Assembly (NCBI GenBank): GCA_028551475.1 | Contig: CM052354.1 | Coordinates: forward strand, 31,333,258-31,397,257 | Reading direction: 5' to 3' | Length of the DNA stretch: 64,000 nucleotides | Source of the DNA: Casuarina equisetifolia | Lineage: Eukaryota; Streptophyta; Magnoliopsida; Fagales; Casuarinaceae | In this document: one piece after another, positions 50,702 to 62,700 of the stretch | Position numbering within the stretch: position 1 is the first letter of the stretch | Layout: every line of letters starts with the position of its first letter | Position numbers and translations under genes: made by a program | Notes under the pieces: generated by a model | The model's input: only the letters and a program-made list of their open reading frames with translations | What the model was told of the DNA's origin: nothing | The model's database searches: none

Positions 50702-51822
50702 TCAGTGCCTCAGCACGGCAAGCACCTTCGCCCAAGATGGTCTTGCTGTGATTTCAGCTGCCCAGGCGCTGACATGGGGCCGTGAATCAAAGAGTCTTTT
50801 GGTTTGGGTGCGCAACAAGTATTGTATAGTGGGAAGGTGGTATAGATCTGCCAAGGTGAAGTAATCACCCGCCAGGTACTTTGACTGAGCCAGGTGACTC
50901 TCGTAGATGTCAAGAACCTTAGCCAGCTTTGCTTCGTTCTCCTCCACAACTGCTGCATCGGTTTGCATACCAAACAACGGCTTTAGTCCCAATTCCCAGG
51001 TAAGCTTTGAAGCTATGGGGTCAAGTTGATGGGCCTCCACCTCCATCCACACTGCTATGATCGCCTTCTTCTTGAGATCTATGCATACGAGCTGGTTCCC
51101 CTTGTCGATGTACTGGTGGGCGATGTATTTAGAAATTGCCCTTGATTCTGTAGCAAATGTGTTAGAAGGTGAAAATTCAGGAAAGATAATATCTCTGATT
51201 AGTATCTAAATGTAAAAAATATTTCTTGATATAGTATCAGAGTAAGTTATTTACCATAACTTTTATTCAACTTTGAATACCTAAATCATACTCACTATGT
51301 TAAAAACATTTATTCAATGTATATTTAGTATGCAAAGGCATGTTAGAGATGAGAGTTTAATATTGAAAAAGATGAGATCCTTGGTTAATGTTTAAATATA
51401 AAAAATATATTTTCAACTTGTAAATTAGTTTTTAAGTTAAATTTTTATCTTCAATAAAATGAAAATCAACAAATGATACTTTTCTTATTATCCACTAAAG
51501 TATAGATATTGTCAATAGTTGTAAAGAAACTTTACCAAACATCTTTAGATCTCCATCTTCAAAAACCGGAACTTGACCAAATGGCTACACCAAGAAGGAA
51601 ATCATAGACTCAAACACTAGTAACAAATATAATTCAACCAGATGAATTTCAAGAAAGATTTCTTGTTCTTACATTGAGGGATAGGAAGGGTTGTTTCTTA
51701 TGTTCCCCAGCTTTGATGTCTACAAGAACAAAATCATATTCAACCTCCTTCTCGTGAAGGGTAACGAGAACTCGAGCTGTTTCTGTTGAGAAAGGGCTTC
51801 CGTGGACTTTGATGGCTACCAT
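50702..51822 (-). CDS. GSTF: Phi-class glutathione S-transferase
   Basis: Three exons: 51822-51673 (150 nt), 51584-51536 (49 nt) and 51147-50702 (446 nt with stop), all with GT-AG introns and continuous frame, giving 214 residues. The exon layout is that of phi GSTs. The start MVAIKVHGSPFSTETARVL contains the SPFST segment with the catalytic Ser. Exon 2 gives PFGQVPVFEDGDLKMF, and exon 3 opens ESRAISKYIAHQY, which completes the glutathione site. The C-terminal half has KLAKVLDIYESHL, KYLAGDYFTLADL and RPHVSAWAAEITARPSW, typical of phi helical domains. It should conjugate glutathione to herbicides and other electrophiles or act as a peroxidase or flavonoid carrier; the exact role is not readable. 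No as-1-like motif was seen close upstream. Confidence 0.94.
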
Positions 51823-53893
51823 GAATGTGAATGGAGATGAGTAACTAAGAACAGGGAAGAGATCAGACAAGAGGGAGAGGTACCAAGGTAGACCATATGC
51901 TAACCATTTTATAAGTTGGGAAGAGTCTCAATCTTAAAAGTACTCCATTATCAAAGCTGGAAGTCAAGGGACCTTAAATTCTTATTCTAACTTGACAAAA
52001 GTTTTGTGGAAAAAAGTGTTAAACAACGTCATTTCCTTGTCCAAACACAGCACTCTTCATTAGATTTTTATGCCTTTTTTATATTAGGTTGCTTGTTGAC
52101 TTTGATGATGATTGTTCCGTGAGAGGTTTCCTCTTTTTTCTGTTGGTTTATATTTGTGTGTATTATTAGTCTGTATATATGTGTTTTGATACACAAGTGC
52201 ACAGATTATGCAAGTAAATATAACTTTCCTAGTGATATTACTAAAGATATTTTGGTTTCACTCAATATTCTGTTGAGACTTAGGGTGTTGAATAGCCAGC
52301 AAGAACCTTCTGATCTCTTTTATTGAAGATTAACGCGTTTTTCTAAAAAAATCAAAGTTGGCGACAGAAAAATCTCGAAGGAAGTCAAGAATTGTAGAGA
52401 GATGATTTTGTAGTGGTCCAAGATGGCATGCATGCTAAGGTAAAGAACGGTGGGAGATGATTTTGTGGGTGATGTTTATAAGTTTGACATTTGTAAGTAT
52501 TACAAAGTTCATATCCAACCGAAAAAGTAGTTCAAGAGAAAAGAAATACTTGTTATATTTAAACTTTAGCACAAGATAACTTTTTGTAATATGAAGCAAA
52601 ACATTTACCTTGTCAACATGTACTCTTACCATAATGATTCAACTCAAACTATTTCACATTGTGTCACTTTTATTGTATAGAAACTATGTTTACCTATACT
52701 TGTAAGGATGTTAAAAAAAACCAACTAATATCATGTTACAAAGCTCATATTTGACCCAAAATGAGAAGCTCATGTTACAAAAATGTTTACCTATACTCAT
52801 TTTTTTAATTGAAACTTTAGGTATAAACAAGTTTTTTAACATATACACTTAATGATGATTTAATCATGTTTTTTGATCAAGTTATCTTAATTTAATAAAC
52901 CCTTAGGTCAAGACGAAACCTTTTTATATAGCAATGAGTAGACACCAAAGATTAGCATTTACATTACCAGAAAAGGAATTGTCAACCAGTCTTCCTAATA
53001 AAAGGGCTTGAAAATGATTTAAGATAATCCCATATCTTTAAAGTGATTTCTATCAAGATAGTCGGTCTTATTAATATGCTGGGTTTCTTGATGATGGTGA
53101 TAAGTTGTCCATTTGTTTCTTTCATTTGGTGGGCCTAGGCTTGGGCCGAATATTTGTTTATCGGAGGAAGTCTCATAGGAATTTAGTGGCTTAACGATCA
53201 TGGGCTTGGGCTCTACATTTACAGAGTTTGATGCAAAGAAACGTATCATGATTTATGCAATTTCTACTTAGGAAATTAGTATTGACAATTAATTATAGAC
53301 TACTTATATTATACGTAACAAGGTTCAAATTAATTGTAAAAAATTTAATATTTGTATAAATTATATACAGGAAGTAGGAAAAATAGTTATTTGAGGGGAC
53401 TTTAAAAGGTGGTTAACAACAACTCTTTTGAATTAAAGAATGATCAACCATCTTTAAAATTGTTTTTTTTTGACTAATTGTGGATTAATCTGAAATTTTA
53501 AATAGATTACGAGGTAATTTAATCATTTTTATAATTCATCCAATGGACGGTTAAACCATATCACAAAGGCTAACATTTTGAACAATATTTCAAGGGTTGT
53601 CAACTAAATAGATAATAAAAAAGAAGGGATCCAGTTAATAGATATTGTTTTAGGGTAAAATTATTGTAGAATAACTAAATTCTGAAAAAATAGACTAATG
53701 TTCGAGTTTAATTAAAATTGGACCGACTACTAGTTCTCACGTGCCAAAGATAAGCACATGGGCTTATCAGCTGGGATATTTATGGCCCGAATCCAACGGC
53801 CCTAGTTCATCGTCCCGTCCTCCTCATCCACACCTCTTTTGCTTCGTCGCACTCTGTCAGAAACCCTTCGATTCATTTCCGTACCGGAGAAAG
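51823..53893. other. AT-rich intergenic DNA between the phi GST and SF3B2
   Basis: No gene is supported. The right direct-repeat arm lies at 52,830-53,150. The last 190 bp before 53,894 are GC-richer, with tgggct (near 53,759) and ggccc motifs common in promoters of plant housekeeping genes, and hold the SF3B2 5' untranslated region. Confidence 0.5.
52830..53150. repeat. Right arm of the direct repeat flanking the phi-class GST
   Basis: Decayed copy of 50,000-50,490 in the same orientation, about 2.65 kb away. The phi GST lies between the arms. Confidence 0.65.
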
Positions 53894-56800
53894 ATGGTCG
53901 CGGAGACTCTTCCGGTCCCGAACGGCGTCGTCGCGAACGGAGATCTGGTGTCGAACGCCAACGGTGGAACCGCCAAGAAGTTGAAAGAGAGCGAGCGGCG
54001 TCGTCGCCGGCGGAAGCAGAAGAAAAACAAAGATAAGGGTTCTCAGGCGGTGGACCCGTCCTCCGAGGATGAAGGTACCAAGGAAAACGGTGACGCACAA
54101 GAGGTTTGTCCTTTCTGTCTCTCTTTGTGGTTTCCAATTTGGTTAGGGTTCGTTGTTGATTTCTAGGGTTTAGAAATATTTTACTTTGTGTGGACTATGA
54201 AAACTGAGCAATGAAGCTTGGATTGAAGACTTCGTAGGGGATTTGGGGTTTGGATAGGTGAGTTCAGGGCTTTTCCATTGGTTCAGTTTAGCATTGTCTT
54301 CTGGTTTGGGGCTCATCTGGTGCTCTGTTACTTTGTTTGGAAACTTGAGTAAAATGAAAGAGAATTTGAAGGAAAAGTTGGGGATATATTGTCAATTATG
54401 TCGAGCAAAATTTTTATCATCTCGTGCTGTGTTAATCCGTTTAGAAAGTGGAGGAAAATGAAAGAGAAACTGATAAAAAAGTTAGGGATGCGTTTTCAAT
54501 CGCGTTGAGCAATAAAGTGACAGTTCTTGGATTTTTAAGAACATAAGCTGGAACTCTCACTTCACACAATCTGTTTCAGCACTTATTGTAAATTTTCTAT
54601 TTGGCTTCAGTTTCCGTTGGGATTTTTGAAAGCTGGGTAGTGGATAAAGGAAATGGAGTTTTGATAGCCAAGGGGAATAGTCATGTTGAGTCTTCCGTTC
54701 TTGGGTTGGGTCAGTGTTTATTTCCTGAATCTGAAGGAAATTGTTCAGGAAGGAAACGAAAGGGAAAGTGATTAGTTTCTGGAAAGGTAGTCTATTTTAT
54801 TTGTAGAAAGCTTGGTTAAGGGCTTTTCTTGTAACTTCTCTTTTTTCTTTTTGCATTGGGAGGGAAGAGGAGCGACTCAATAGATGAAGTTATGATGATT
54901 TTGGATAAACTTGAAAAAGCTTATTAAGCATTTATGATAGATCTCGATTCTCAAAGTTTTATGTTAACAAAAAATTATTTCTAGAACATGGACCTGAATG
55001 TGTCCATTTTAATTGTATCTTTTTGGCATTGTGCAGATTGTGGAGCAAGTTGAAGTGGAGTATGTACCAGAGCAGGCAGAGCTTGATGGTGGCTTGGATG
55101 ATGAATTTAGAAAGATTTTTGAAAGATTCAGTTTCCAGGAAACTGCCGGAACTGAGGTAAGAGGAGTTTTTATTTATTTATAATAAAATTTCTATCATGT
55201 AACTTATCTTCATCATTCTCTTTTTACTTTTTGGTGGAAAATCATAACCCGATACATTAATTATTTTTCTAATCCAGGAGAATGATAACAAGGATGAGTC
55301 GGCTCAAAATGCAGCCTTGAGCAAGAAGGCAGACTCAGACTCGGATGAGGAAGAACAGGATAACCAACAAAGGGAGAAAGGCGTGTCAAATAAGAAGAAA
55401 AAGGTAGAATCCATGTTTTTTTTCCAAGACGTTTTATTTTTTCTAAGATTGCTATGCTTTCACAATGATTGCATCAGTTTGTACCGAAAAGGCTAAAAGA
55501 TTTGTCCTCTTCTTTCAGCTTCAACGACGGATGAAGATTGCTGAACTGAAACAAATTTGCTCAAGGCCTGATGTTGTTGAGGTAGTGATGTCTAATTGTG
55601 CCTGCTTGCTTATGTTATTCTTCTTGTCAATTTTCTTTACTCACAGATACTGCTTTACTCATTTCCAGGTCTGGGATGCAACTGCTGCAGACCCAAAGTT
55701 ACTGGTGTTTTTGAAATCATACAGAAATACAGTGCCTGTCCCCAGGCATTGGTGTCAGAAAAGGAAATTTTTGCAGGTTAGTGAGTGTCACTATCATTGA
55801 TGCTAATGGGTTAAAATGTGCATAGATGACCGACGGTTAGTGAACCTCTGGGGGTTTAGGGAATAGGGTGTGGGAAGATCATGTCGATAAGGTTTCTCTT
55901 ATATGTATATATGTGGTTCTTGCAGGGGAGCTGCTGTGACAATCATGGAGCCTGGACTTGTAGGTGTTTGGCAATGGGCACCCTTTATATGATGTCTCGT
56001 TTTAGTATTTGCTAGTGTGGGTGGGGCTTGTGGACATATATATGGTGCCATTATGGGGGAATTGTTTTAAATTTTACCATGGTGTACTTTGCATGATAGA
56101 TATAGGGGATTTGTTTACAATAAAGGTGCTGATTAATTTGCTTTGAATTTACAGATGACTTTGCATTGTGCTTAGTGCTGGGGCTGAATTCCTCTAATTT
56201 TGAAAAAACTTTAATTACTGATCTAATTTGGATGCAGAATTTTCATCATATTTTCCTAGTTTAATACTTGTATCTCATTGAGCATTGGATATTATTTTGC
56301 AGGGTAAGCGTGGTATCGAGAAACAGCCTTTTCAGCTTCCTGATTTTATTGCTGCAACAGGAATTGAGAAAATCAGACAGGTCAGTTCAATTTCATGTTA
56401 CAGCTAAAAACTAGTTTTCTCATGTTTCCTTTAACCCTCAGGATTTTCTAAAATGAAGAGCAAATCTACTTTGTGTAGCTCCTAGGCTACCTTACCTCTG
56501 CCAAAAACATTAAATATGTGGATAGTAACCCTTTTACTTTTGGGATTCTCTGTGTTGCCTTTTCCCTATTGTTAAAGTTGACAATTGCTTTGATTCTGGT
56601 TTGCATTTTATGTTGCTTTATCTGCCAATGTATGCATCTAGCCAACATAGCAAATGACCTGTTGTTTTGTTACTTGGTTGCACCATACAGGCGTACATTG
56701 AAAAAGAAGATAGTAAGAAGTTGAAGCAGAAGCAACGGGAGCGTATGCAGCCAAAGATGGGAAAGATGGATATTGACTATCAGGTTCTTCTCACCTTTTA

Positions 56801-59724
56801 GAATTTTTGTTTACCATCCTCCCTTAGTTTGTGAGCTGTGGTGTTTCATCAGAAGGTTTCTTGTCTTTCTATAACTAATGAGTCTTTGTTTCCTGTCTGT
56901 TAGGTTCTCCATGATGCTTTTTTCAAATACCAAACAAAGCCTAAGCTTACTAGTCTTGGAGATCTGTATCATGAAGGCAAAGAGTTTGAGGTATTATTCC
57001 TATTTTGAGAGTCATCCTTTCTTGCACAAAAGAGTTTTGGTGTTTTTTCCAGTATCTTATTATTGTCTTTGCTGGAGTATTTATGTTCAATGATCCCATA
57101 TCTCGAATATTGTTGTAAATTTAAAATGTTTTATGATCTTTCAGAATGGAATTTGTTATTTTTTTCTTGTCTTTGGAGTTTGGGTGGATCAATGATATTC
57201 TTAATGTGTATGTCCTGAGATAATAGGTGGACTTGCTGATATAATCATATAAGGATAGGAAATTTTTTAATCAATGAGTTTGAAGCCACCTATTTGTTAG
57301 GGCCTTTGATTTTGAAGAAGGACCTTTATCTGTAGAGTGCAGTTTGCTTAAGAGTTTGCGTTATATTTTCTTTTCCTGGTATACAGGTGAAGTTAAGGGA
57401 AATGAAGCCAGGCATGCTTTCGCAAGAACTAAAAGAAGCTCTTGGTATGCCAGAGGGCGCTCCACCCCCATGGCTTATCAATATGCAGGTGAGGCTGCCA
57501 AATATTTTGTGCTTGGTATCAGCCTAGGTTCTGTTAATTTGGTTTCAACCTTTTTAATATCTTTTTAATGGTTGATGTTCTGTCAGAGATATGGTCCTCC
57601 ACCATCATACCCGCATCTGAAAATTCCTGGGCTGAATGCTCCTATCCCTCCCGGTGCTAGCTTTGGTTACCATCCTGGTGGCTGGGGCAAGCCTCCTGTG
57701 GATGAAGTAAGTTTATCAAAATTAGTATTCACGTGCTTCTCTTTTATGGCTGTGTTTGGCGCATCATGCTGCTTTTGGTGGAGTTACTCGGTAACTTAAA
57801 CATTTCACTTCTTTGTGCGCATGAACAGCTTGGACGGCCTTTATATGGAGATGTGTTTGGTGTTCATCAACAAGAACAGCCTAACTATGAGGTACTTTTA
57901 TTGTTATCAATTTTGAAATTATTTTTGAAGCTGATGAAGATGGCCATAACAAGGTGTAGGATGCATTAAATGTGAAGTGAATTAGAATCCTGCTTCTGAT
58001 TTAGATTATTGACTGAACTGTTTAGTATGTGTTTAGTCGATATTTTATTGTGTTATATCATTGTTTAGGAAGAACCGGTGGATAAGACTAAGCATTGGGG
58101 GGATTTGGAGGAGGAGGAAGAGGAAGAGGAAGAAGAGGAAGAGGAAGAACTGATAGAGGAAGAAGAATTAGAAGCTGGTATTCAATCTGTAGATAGCCTT
58201 TCAAGGTAAATAATATTCTCGTTCATTCAGTATTACTAAGATTATTTTTTTATTTGTTATTGTATTTGCAGTTTCATTTATTGATTTTCATTACTTTTTG
58301 TTTTTCCCCCCCTTTCTATTGTTCCCCAGTACGCCTACTGGTGTTGAGACCCCTGATGTTATTGACCTCCGAAAGCAGCAAAGAAAGGAAATTGAGAAAC
58401 CTCTTTACCAGGTCAGTTTTGTGATTTAAGACTCTAGTTGTGCCATTTTTACTCTTTGCTAGTGTTAATGCTTTCGTTGATGACATGATCTGAATTTTTG
58501 CCTTTATTTATTTATTGTCTGAAGGTACTTGAAGAAAAAGAAGAGAAAATTGCTCCTGGGACTCTGCTTGGAACAACACACACGTATGCGGTCTTCTTGT
58601 TTGCAATACTTTATTTATTTATTTATTTATTTTTAAGTTATCTTGTTTGTTGCAGTTATTAAGCTTATTTTGGCCCCTTTTTCTGGCTGCAGATATGTCG
58701 TTAACACTGGCACCCAGGACAAGGCAGCAGCTGCTGCTAAAAGGGTAAGAATATGCTTTATTTTAATTTTTTCCTTCGTGCTAGGAAGTTGCTGGCGTTG
58801 GTTACTAAGTCCTTGTGGTGTTTTCTTCAAGAAGCTGATGTACTTGATTTTAACCTCTGACAGCACAGTATAATGAAGCCTCTAGCTTCATAGTATAGGG
58901 AAGTCATGCATTATAATTCTGGTTAACAAATAATTTTCATTTGTTGTCTTGATGTAAGATGTAGTTTTGAGGGTGAGAACGAGAGATCTGTGTTATTATT
59001 TAATATAGGAAGTAGCAGAAGAGAATTATATTCTGGGCCACATATTATGCATTATGATCTGTGTCGATCGCGGAATGCATTTCCTTAAAGAAAGGAGCTT
59101 TTTGACTTTATGGCTGTACCGGAAAAATTCGTGGGACATAAAGGCTTTTCTCCTTTGCACATGGATGCTAGACAAGGACCCTGGAACTAATTAGTTACAA
59201 AGCATCCTAATTGGAAAGTTTTTGTGATAGATGTCAAATCCTATCGCTTGACTTGAGACCAAAATTGTGATAAACAAACGTAGTTCACTGAATGCTAATT
59301 TGTCATGTTATTGCAGGTTGATCTGCTAAGAGGTCAGAAAACGGATAAAGTGGATGTCACTCTACAACCAGAAGAGTTGGAACTCATGGAGAATGTTTTG
59401 CCGGCGAAGTAAGTGAAGTCTCTCTGTTTACCATTATTATTTTTGCAGTTCTCTCAGGTCGAATGAGTACCCAACTCTTTTTATTTTAACAGATACGAGG
59501 AAGCAAGAGAGGAAGAGAAGCAGCGGAGTCAGCGGGAAGATTTCAGTGACATGGTTGCGGAGGTATGCAGAAAGAAGCCTTTTTCGTTGTTGGTTCCAGA
59601 TTTTTCATCTTTACACCAGTAATCGTTACCACTGGGTTGTTATTTTGTGCAGAATGAGAAGAAAAGGAAGCGGAAGATGCAAGAAAAGGAGGGGAAGTCA
59701 AAGAAAAAGGACTTCAAGTTTTAG
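53894..59724 (+). CDS. SF3B2: Splicing factor 3B subunit 2 (SF3b145/SAP145)
   Basis: Eighteen exons with GT-AG junctions: 53894-54103, 55037-55156, 55278-55403, 55519-55581, 55669-55776, 56303-56380, 56691-56783, 56904-56990, 57387-57488, 57587-57706, 57829-57891, 58069-58205, 58330-58411, 58525-58583, 58693-58744, 59317-59408, 59493-59562 and 59653-59724. The frame is continuous, 577 residues, near the usual plant length. After a basic N-terminus come the conserved DUF382 core (KIAELKQICSRPDVVEVWDA to GIEKQPFQLPDFIAATGI) and the PSP domain (LREMKPGMLSQELKEALGM to GPPPSYPHLKIPGLN and GWGKPP). An acidic stretch with 14 consecutive Glu follows, then a lysine-rich tail ending KKKDFKF. SF3B2 is part of the U2 snRNP SF3b complex that helps fix the branch site in the nucleus. 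I chose the ATG at 53,894 (AAGATGG context); an upstream in-frame ATG at 53,741 adds residues without family likeness. Confidence 0.95.
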
Positions 59725-62700
59725 AGGATGTCTAAATTGTGTTTCTGATATGAAAGTTGGCGCAGCTATCATGTTTTACTTGAAGCTGGCTTATTATTTT
59801 TCCCGTGGCAAGTCAAGAATGTATTTGCTAATTGGTGTTTGAAACACTCCGTTGTCTGACATCTTATACATAGCTTTCTAGTAATGACCAACCAGTCTTA
59901 GGCGAATGATATAAAGTGGTGTTACTTATTATTTTTGTTAAGTTTTGCAGCTGATCTCTGTATGGTATGATGGATAGCAATGGTGGTCCTGAGTCCCAAA
60001 ATTCGTGCATTATTTGCAGTTCCCAGTTGTAAGTGCCGCTCTAGATCATGTGACTTGCTATAGATTCTCTTGGGATTTGAAGCAAGTCGAGTTTCCTGGA
60101 TGGCCCGTTTTGTATAAAAGTAATGCATTTATCTTCTCGGATTCTGGGTGTGGGGTTTAGGGGAATCTAAATGGAGGATATGCCTTGGTAACTTTCTGAA
60201 GTGGTGGGTTGTCACTTTATTTTCTTTAACCTTTAATGGCCTATATGTGGAAACTTCAAAAGTAGAAGCTAGGCTAAGGATGCTCACTATGGGTCTCACA
60301 ACATTGGTGGGCTCGGCAAAATGGGTAGCTTTAATGGTATCGGTTTTAACACGATGTGATTCTTAATTTCAGTGACAAGGCTTCTCGTTCTCTAATGCTG
60401 TCAGTCTTGTAAAGTTCGTCTCCTATGCACCTAAAAGCGACTGTTGAAGAGAGAGGCATGAAAGGACTTATTTTTAACCTCTTGAAGGGAAGTGGGAATT
60501 CTTGGCAGTATAATCCAGGGTAGTTGCCTTTTTCATTGGATTGGTTACTTAGGATGGAACACAAGCTCATAATAAGTGATATCAAAGTAATCTGTAACTT
60601 AATTAGGTGTCTTTGAGCCTTGTGCCCTTTGTGTGTGGGGTTGGTAGACTAGGTCGGATCGTGTAAAAGAGCCCACATCACATCCTTTGTGGGCTCTGTG
60701 AGGTTGACAGCAGTAACACTGATTTAGATGGAAGTGGCTGTCACGTCCTCTATGGGTGTTAAAGTGCTTCCTCTTATATGGAGAAGAAAAGTAAGAGTTT
60801 TTGGTCATATAAGTAGACTTTGTTACCTATCCTATTGGACTAGTTTTTTAAGATGGAATTTGGCCCGTCACAAAGACATTTTCAAATTAAAGGATTTATA
60901 TTGTTTTTTTATACATGTTTTCTCATCTTTTTTTTTTTTTAGTTGGACAAAGGAGCATGGGGCTATTGGTATCTCAAATTCCAATCATTTAATACATTTT
61001 GTTTAGAACTTATATTATGACATTATATTTATTTATTTTTATATAAATTTAGATTTTTTTATTAAATAATGATGTTGTGGGGATTTAGGTGACAGAACCT
61101 TTGTTGTAGGCTATAGGAGTCGTCATTAAAGAAGGATATGTCCTATCTATAAGACGTTTCTCTAACTTTCTTAACAAGATATTCTAAAAACAGCATTAAA
61201 TACTAAATTGACGAAAAAAAAGTTTACCCTAGGGTGCTTGTGGCTCACCTCTGGTCAAGCCATGCTTGGGAACTCATTATTTGTATTTGGAGACATATTC
61301 GACGCTGTGGGTAGACGTGACAAGGCACGTAAGAGTCGAGCACTCTCATAACGGCACGAAGACCACCTTCACTTTCAAAACTTTGATGATGGTGGGGTTT
61401 TCGAGAGGAAGAGGTTGATCTGGACTTTGCCATTGCAACTCGTGGAGGTTCATTCTACTTTTGCATGACAATAAAGGATCCCATGCCAAAAGTGAAAAGA
61501 TAAAGATTCAAAAGTGACCAACTGTGTAGTTGCTGTCTAACGGCTGCTTCTCCACTAAGAAATATAAGGGGGGAGATGGAGAAAGGAAGCAACCAAGTTC
61601 ATGGGACTGAATTTTATCTTCCGTAACGAATAAATAATTGGATCTATAACCTATGATTTTGATATACAGCAAACAAATAAAATCCAAGTACATATATCGA
61701 TAAACATGTCAAAATTCCACGCAAGTCATGTAAAAATATTAAAAAACTAAAAAAATTAATATTTTAGAAGAAGATGAGGAAAAATGGCCTTATATTCCTA
61801 TATAAGATAGTGCGGATGACCTTACTCATCCACTCTAAAGATAAGAGAGCAAATCTTTATATAGGGGTTAGGGAATTATACTAGATTTTACGACTAATAT
61901 TTTTTCTTTGTTAAGAATATAGGGAAAATGGTTGGTGTTTTGAACCTCGGCTATTCAGGTTGAGGTCCCCCGGTAGCTTTATGTGAGCTTCTAGGTTAAG
62001 GACATTTGAACACTAACAATTACTCTACATGAATTGGGTTCATTAAAAATATGCTTTCTTCTCAACAACTCTATAACGTGTGGAATAAAAACTAGTGGTC
62101 TATGGTAAAAGATGAAGATTCGGGTGAAATATCTTGGAATTTGCATAAGGTTCCTACTCGCGGTCATGAAAACAAAGAATTGGGTGGGTCTTGCTAATCT
62201 TCAACAGCAAACCCGATACTGGTCGTGACATATTCATACATGATTAAGGAATTGACTAGGCACATCAGCGGCGGCATGCCATGCCAAGCCGACCGCCATG
62301 TAAGACCCACTTGAATAGTAGTCCATTTTGTTCGAAGCCTACTTGGTGGAGAAGGTTGCCGTCAAAGCCTCTTTTGACACCCAGTTTGATTATTTTAATA
62401 TTCTTGTGGAGACTAGAATCCAACCTTTTGTACTTGTGCTTGAGTTATTTGGGTTATTAGACAAAGGTGCATGCAGCTTGATTAGACCTGGAATTTTATA
62501 TATTCCTTTCTTCTTCGTTACTCCGTCTCCTGTTGCATATGGACCTGTTTTTGGATTCATGGACCTACCATTTCCACTTACTAATCTAGTGGAAGGATCT
62601 CATGGTTATATTCCATCTTTGTTTATCTCAGAGAAGAACTGTTTCACACTTTCTAAGCAAAATCCAAGCATCTTACATGTCCAATTGAAGACTTAGAGGG

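Noticed and set aside
53741-53893. Upstream in-frame ATG of SF3B2
   Set aside because: The 51 added residues look like translated 5' leader, and the ATG at 53,894 has better context and the usual plant SF3B2 start.
61245-61433. Minus-strand 62-codon frame starting MAKSRSTSSSRK
   Set aside because: Short, with no recognisable domain and no upstream or splice support; it could be chance.
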